Shown here piece after piece: positions 58,732-64,000 of a stretch of DNA of 64,000 nt. Made by a program: the position numbers and the translations under genes. Source of the stretch: Artemia franciscana. Its lineage: Eukaryota > Arthropoda > Branchiopoda > Anostraca > Artemiidae. The notes beneath the pieces are model-generated. The model made no database searches. It saw nothing but the letters and a program-made list of their open reading frames with translations, and had not been told where the DNA came from. Each line of letters begins with the position of its first letter. The first letter of the stretch is position 1. The DNA lies in NCBI RefSeq assembly GCF_032884065.1, contig NC_088883.1:25663637-25727636 (forward strand), given 5' to 3'.

Positions 58732-59435
58732 CTGTAAAAAATATACATTAGAACAATTTAAAATAATTTGACATATCTGAGCCTTCCCAAAACTGAATAT
58801 ATTAAGAACAAATCAAGCATTTATAGTATTCGTTGTTTGGAATCAAACACTGTCTGAACTTAAGATTAACAATGAAGTGAAAGCTAAGATTAGACACACG
58901 AGGCTTTAAAAAATCCTAAAGTGAAATCCTTGAAGACCTAGACGAAAGACATTCAGACAAAAAGAAGTTTAAGTCAATCATAGGTACATGAAATATGCAA
59001 GGGCCCATTGCTAAAAGAATGTCTGATGGCCAAGATATTGAGAAATTAAAATATTGATTCAAGTTCGCCATTCTGACCACATATGGGATCCCTAATCCTT
59101 ATAAAATGCGAAAAGATAAGCTTTCCACAATTAACTTGCCAATTGACCAAATTTTTACCGAGCCTTATATTAGAATCTTGGGAGTGGCAAAAAAAGACGA
59201 CGTTACCCTAATCGTTCAAATAATTAACTAAGCCTACAAAACTAAGTACGACACATCATTAGCTTAAGTTCTCAAAATCGTATGAGGACTAATTTTTCGG
59301 TATTTTTCCTGTTTCAACTTAAACTACTAAAAAAGTCGACTGAAAAAGTAATTATTTTGACATTTTTCAAAATCTAGAAGAGGGACAGCAAATAACTCAA
59401 AGAATATTGAGAGAAAAGATGAACTAGATCAAAAA
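58732..59435. other. Probable 5' intron with an unrecognised coding-like relic
   Basis: On +, one frame from about 58917 to 59231 reads like a protein (for example KRMSDGQDIEKLKY, TTYGIPNPYKMRKDK, LPIDQIFTEPYIRILGVA). It is interrupted and has no start or splice context. I do not recognise the family; it is most likely a mobile-element relic. I see no further minus-strand EGF exon here. Confidence 0.35.
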
Positions 59436-59439
59436 ATAT

Positions 59440-62140
59440 TTTGTACATGCAGATTGTCAAAAGTGGAGTTCTCAGGAATGGCTTAGGGTATTAGGATGGA
59501 AATTCTGAGAATACTTTGGGGAAAGATCAATTTATTAAAAGGCAATATGCATAAGCTACTACTAATACTACCACCACTACTACTGCTACTCCAACTACTA
59601 CTTCTATTGCAACTAATATTAAGGCTGAGAACATTAAAATAAAATTTAAGGCAATGTGGGGGGAAAGTTGACCTAACTAAAACACACTATCGGAATACAA
59701 GCTATCAATGGAGTATATTGGCAATTTAATAGAAACAACTTTAAGGTTAAGTTGAAACTTTGTGGGCCTGGTGAGGAGGATATTCAACTAGCCAAAAGGC
59801 AACATACTACTTCTACCACTGTAACACAGCTACTACTATTAGTAGCCTACAACTACAACTAGTAGCAATACTGCTGCTACTATTACTGTCACAACTACTT
59901 ATAACCAAGGTTAAGGGTATGAAGGTGAAATATCAGAGAAAAATGAGTGGCGAAGTTGAACTGAATAAAATCATACTGTCTGAGGTTGGCAAAAGGGCGT
60001 ATAAACAATATCTTAGGAGCAACTTGGAGTATGAAGGTAAAATATATAGGTTTATGTGTAGGGGATTTTGCAATAAACAAAAGGTTAATAATTGCTTGCT
60101 ACTACTACAACTACAACAACTACTACAACAACAACTACTGCTACTAATACTACTAAGACTACTGCTACCACTTCTACCAGTACTGCTACTACTACCACTA
60201 CTAGAATTGGCTACTGCTGTTACTACTATCATCATTCATACTATGTTTACCACTAATAGCTACCACTACAACTTCTTCCACTACCACTACTACTACTTCT
60301 GCTACTACCACTACTACTGCCGCTACTACTAATGCTACTACTAATACTGCTACCATTAATATTGCTGCTACTACTGCTATTGCTATTATCATTATTAATT
60401 ACTACCTCTACAACTAATGTTACAACCGATGGAAAGAATATTTGGGTGAAAATTTCAAAAATGTTGAAAAAGTGTTGAATTGAATCAAAGTGCAAGATGT
60501 GCAGACAGGTTGTCAAAAGGACGTATCAGCAATGGCCCAGAAAGTGCTTATGAAAATAAATTGAATCTTTCAGCATGTGTCAATCGATATGTTGAAAAAA
60601 TGCATACTAATGCTTAAGCTACTACTACTACAACTATTTTTACTGCTGAAGCTATGGGTATTAAGGTGAAACTTTCAGGGAATGTTTAGAGGGATGTTGT
60701 ACTAGAAAAAACACACAATCGCCATGCGGATTGTCAAAATAATGTACTTGCAATATCTCAGGAATGGCTTAAATTATTAAGTTGAAGCTTTTGGGGGACA
60801 TTGAGGTGGATTTTGAACAAAAGGTATTATGTGCATTCTGCTACTACTATTACGGCTAATGCAGCTAGTGAAGCTACTGGTATAAAGGTGAAACTTTCAG
60901 GGAATTTCTGGGGGGAGTTTCAACTATATCAAAATAAATTATATAATTTCAGGTTTTCAAAAGGGAATAAAAGCAATTTCTTAGGAGGAGCTTAGAGTAT
61001 TAAGTTGAACCTTTCAGGGCATGTTAAGGGGAATTTTGAACTAACCAAAAAGCACTCTATGCATGTTACCGCTAAGATCACTACTTCTGCAGAGGCTAAG
61101 GGTGACAAGGCAAAACTTTCAGGGAATATTTAGGGGGCTGTTTAAATAAATAAAAAAGCACTGTGTATTTTCAGGTTGCCAGAAGGGTGTAAGATAAATA
61201 TATCAGAAACAGCTTAGATCATGAAGTTGAAACTTTCAGGGCTAATTGAGAGGAACAGTGAACTAACCAAAAGGAACTCTGTGTATATTACTACTACCGC
61301 TACTGCTACTACTGTTGCTATGACTACTACTGATACTAAGTATAGGAATATGAAACTTTCAGCAAATGTTTAGAGATAAGTTGAACTAATTAAAACACAC
61401 TGTATGCATACCTATTATGAAAATTTCAACTATTTCGACTATAGGACTATTTCAACTTTAACTACAATTACGACGAAAACTACTAGAGCTACTGAAGCTA
61501 ATGGTATTGCAGTGGAACCTTCAGGGAATGTTGAAGAGGATAGTGAAATATGCTGAATTAAAAAACGCTGTGGATGCAAGTTATTAAAAGGGCGTAACAG
61601 CTATATCTCAGGGACAGCTTAGAGTATTAAATTAAAACTTTCAGCGCGTGTTTAGAGGGATATTGGACCAAGCAAAAGGTTTTATATACATTCATCTACT
61701 ACTAGTTTTACTACTATTATTACTGCTACTACTAAGGTTCAAGTTATTAAGGAAAAACTCTCGGAAAATATTGAGGGGCATGTTGAATTAAATTAAAATA
61801 CTCTGTGCGCATGCATGCTGTCAAAAATCCGTATCAGCAGTGTTTCCAGAACGGCTTAGAAAATCAAGTTGAAACTTTCAGGGCATACAAAGGGATATTT
61901 TGGACTAATAAACGTTCCCTATAAGCATACCTTAACAGCAGTAAAACTACTGAATCAGATTTAATTTTGCACGAGCAATATCTCAAGCAATATGCACCAG
62001 CAATATCTCTGGAATGAAATAGATCATTAAGTTGAAACTTTCAGGGTATGTTGAGGTGTCTTTTGAACAAACTGTACTATGCGTGTGCTACTACTACTAC
62101 TGCGATTACGGCAACTAGTGAGGCCTATTGTATTAAAGTG
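59440..62140 (+). repeat. Compound tandem array with embedded (ACT)n tracts
   Basis: A block like AAGTTGAAACTTTCAGGGCA recurs near 59755, 60565, 60780, 61000, 61222, 61630, 61868 and 62030. Between occurrences lie AAAAGG...CTATGCAT blocks and (CTA/ACT)n trinucleotide tracts, the longest at 60095-60410. Units are about 200-300 bp and well diverged. The trinucleotide tracts create spurious Leu-, Ser- and Val-rich open frames on both strands. No gene is seen. Confidence 0.8.
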
Positions 62141-62154
62141 GGAGTTTCAGGGAA

Positions 62155-62743
62155 TTTAAAAGTTCTAATGCCCTTTTTTGAGGTACCAAAAAAATTGGAG
62201 GGCAACTAGGCCCCCTCTTACGCTCTTTTTTCCCATAGTCACCGTATCAAAATTTTGAGATAGCTACATTGCTGAACATAGTCGAATACCAAATAAATGT
62301 GTCTTTGAGGACGACTTAATCCCCCAAAGTCCTCGGGGGAAGGGCTGCAAGTTATGAACTTTGCGTATTGTTTACATATAATATTGGTTATTGACGAAGT
62401 ATAAAGACGTTTTCAGGGGGTATTTTTTTTTGGTGGTGGTGGTGGGGATTATGTGAGAGGATCTTTTCATGGAGGAATTTATCTTAGGGGAAGGGATTTT
62501 CCATGAAGGGGGTGCTTGATTTCCCACCATCATCTAAAACATCAATAAGAAATTAAATAAGAAAATAAGTTTTCTTCAACTGAAAGTAAGGAGCAACATT
62601 ATAACTTAAAACCAACAAAGGTCATTACGTATATGAGGGGGTATGTCCCTTCCTAAATCCGTCAATCTTTATGCTAAAGTATTTTTAGTAATTTCAAAAT
62701 AGCTATTTATTATAATCAAACGACCGTTGTGGTTCAGGGGTCA
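62155..62743 (-). mobile_element. Palindromic repeat family, copy E (interrupted by copy D)
   Basis: This reverse-oriented partial copy covers the middle of the element, from the AGTTCTAATGCCC block to the GGTTCAGGGGTCA block. It stops at 62743, where the 3' end of copy D begins. The interruption falls inside sequence that in copies B and C continues as TCATTCTTAATGAATTGGG. The remainder of E, if retained, would lie beyond the window. Confidence 0.7.
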
Positions 62744-64000
62744 TCAAACAGTTCGTGGTAACGAACTGTAATAAGGAGCGACCCGGCTCAATAGTAACCA
62801 AAACTCTAAAAAACAGAATTTTTATAACAATAGTTACATCAAAAGAATTGCATTTGAATGCTGATTTTAAATATTTAAGTTTTATAAGTTTAGAATTATC
62901 CATCGATAGTTACGAGCCTGAGAAAATTTGCTTTATTTTAGAAAATAGGGGGAGACACCCCCTTAAAAGTCATGGAACCTTAACGAAAATTGCACCATCA
63001 AATTCAGCTCCTATCTACAAAAATGTGAAATTTGGCATTTTTTGCCACAAGACAGATCACGGATGCGTGTTTATTTGTTTCTTTTTGTTTTTTTCCCCAG
63101 GGGTGATCGTATCGACTCAGTGGTCCTAGAATGTCGTGTGAGGGCTCATTCTAACGGGAATTAAAAGTTCTAGTGCCCTGTTTAAGTGACTAAAAAAACT
63201 AGAGGGCACCTAGGCCCCCTCCTACGCTCATTTTTTGTCAAAGTCACTGGATCAGAATTCTGAGATAGCCATTTTATTCAACATAGTCAAGAAACCTAAT
63301 AACTTTGTCTTTGGGGACGACTTACTCCCTTCAGTCCCCGGTTATTGGGAAGTGTACAGACACTTTCAAAGAGATATTTTTGGTTGGGGGATGAGTTGAC
63401 GGGAGCGGGTTATACGGGGGGAGCTTTTCATGGAGGAATTTGTCATGGGGGAAGAGAATTTCCATGAAGGGGGCGCAGGATTTCTTAGCATTTTTTTAAA
63501 GAGCAATGAAAAAATAAATATGAAAAAGTTTCTTAAACTGAAAGTAAGGAGCAGCGTTAAAACCTGAATCGAACAGAAATTATTACGCACATGATGGGGG
63601 TTCACCTCGTCCTAATACTTCACTCTTTACGCTAAAGTAATTTTATTGATTTCAACTATTTACTCTACGACCTTTGTCATTCAGGTGTCATTCTTAACGA
63701 ATTGGGACAAAATTTAAAATTTAGTGTAAAGAGCGAGGTATTTACGAGGAGGTGAACCCCCTCATATAATAACATATAATAAAAACATACGAATTAGGAA
63801 GTTCGTTACGTAGTTTAGTTTGTAAGTTACGTGTAATTTACTAATAAAAACGTTCGTAAAATTAAAGTTCTAGTTGCCTTTATAAGTAATCAAAAAATTA
63901 GAGGGTAACTAGGCCTACTCTCCCGCTCCTTTTTTTCTCAAAATCATCCGATCAAAACTATGAGACAGACATTTAGCCAAAAAAATTAATTAATTTACAA
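62744..64000 (-). mobile_element. Palindromic repeat family, copy D (runs off window)
   Basis: This reverse-oriented copy starts with the 3' terminal hairpin (TCAAACAGTTCGTGGTAACG at 62744-62763) and continues in family order to the window end. It corresponds to the last three-quarters of the element; the 5' hairpin is off the right edge. The second palindrome is visible at about 63540-63780. Confidence 0.78.

Noticed and set aside
59919-60516. Leu-, Ser- and Val-rich open frames on both strands
   Set aside because: They arise from (ACT)n trinucleotide tracts; no start context, splice sites or domain.

Overview
This is a eukaryotic, AT-rich, intron- and repeat-dominated window. An invertebrate, probably an arthropod, is the best guess: the host genes have GT-AG introns, sparse coding sequence, CR1/Jockey- and RTE-type LINE fragments, an hAT-like MITE and a Polinton fossil. 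From memory the 1.7-kb palindromic repeats resemble those of branchiopod crustaceans such as Artemia, but I could not check this. Almost all of the sequence is intron or intergenic repeat. I see no tRNA, rRNA, CRISPR array or LTR element.

Three host genes are supported by splice sites, matching intron phases and protein content. (1) On + at the left, the last two coding exons of an FG-nucleoporin-like protein (3309-3431 and 5964-6073) with a poly(A) signal at 6137; the rest of the gene lies off the left edge. (2) On -, a complete coding set for ribosomal protein L26 (25768-19333, three coding exons, 144 aa) with a poly(A) signal at 19304-19309. (3) On -, the 3' half of a cell-surface protein (58731-47382, five exons, all introns phase 1): EGF-like domain, EB-like Cys-rich module, calcium-binding EGF, a Thr-rich mucin-like stalk, then a membrane segment and short tail. 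Its 5' end is not in the recognised part of the window.

Layout: 1-1752 palindromic repeat copy A; 3.3-6.2 kb nucleoporin 3' end with an RTE-like LINE in its last intron; 7.8-9.0 kb broken Polinton/adintovirus-like capsid block; 9.9-10.2 kb LINE tail; 10.6-12.3 kb repeat copy B; 12.9-13.5 kb MITE; 15.1-15.8 kb tandem array of about 184 bp units; 19.3-25.8 kb RPL26 with a tandem array of roughly 380-440 bp units and a LINE in its introns; 28.0-29.7 kb repeat copy C; 30.3-38.6 kb LINE fragments and a G-run-rich tandem element; 39.9-46.4 kb inverted repeats, an unknown small coding pair, a 427-bp tandem array and a long (TA)n; 47.3-58.7 kb EGF/mucin gene; 59.4-62.1 kb compound array with (ACT)n tracts; 62.2-64.0 kb two nested copies (D inside E) of the palindromic family.

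The most interesting signal is in the palindromic family. In copies A, B and C the two arms of the 5' hairpin match each other at positions where the copies differ from one another. The arms therefore seem to be copied from each other within each element.
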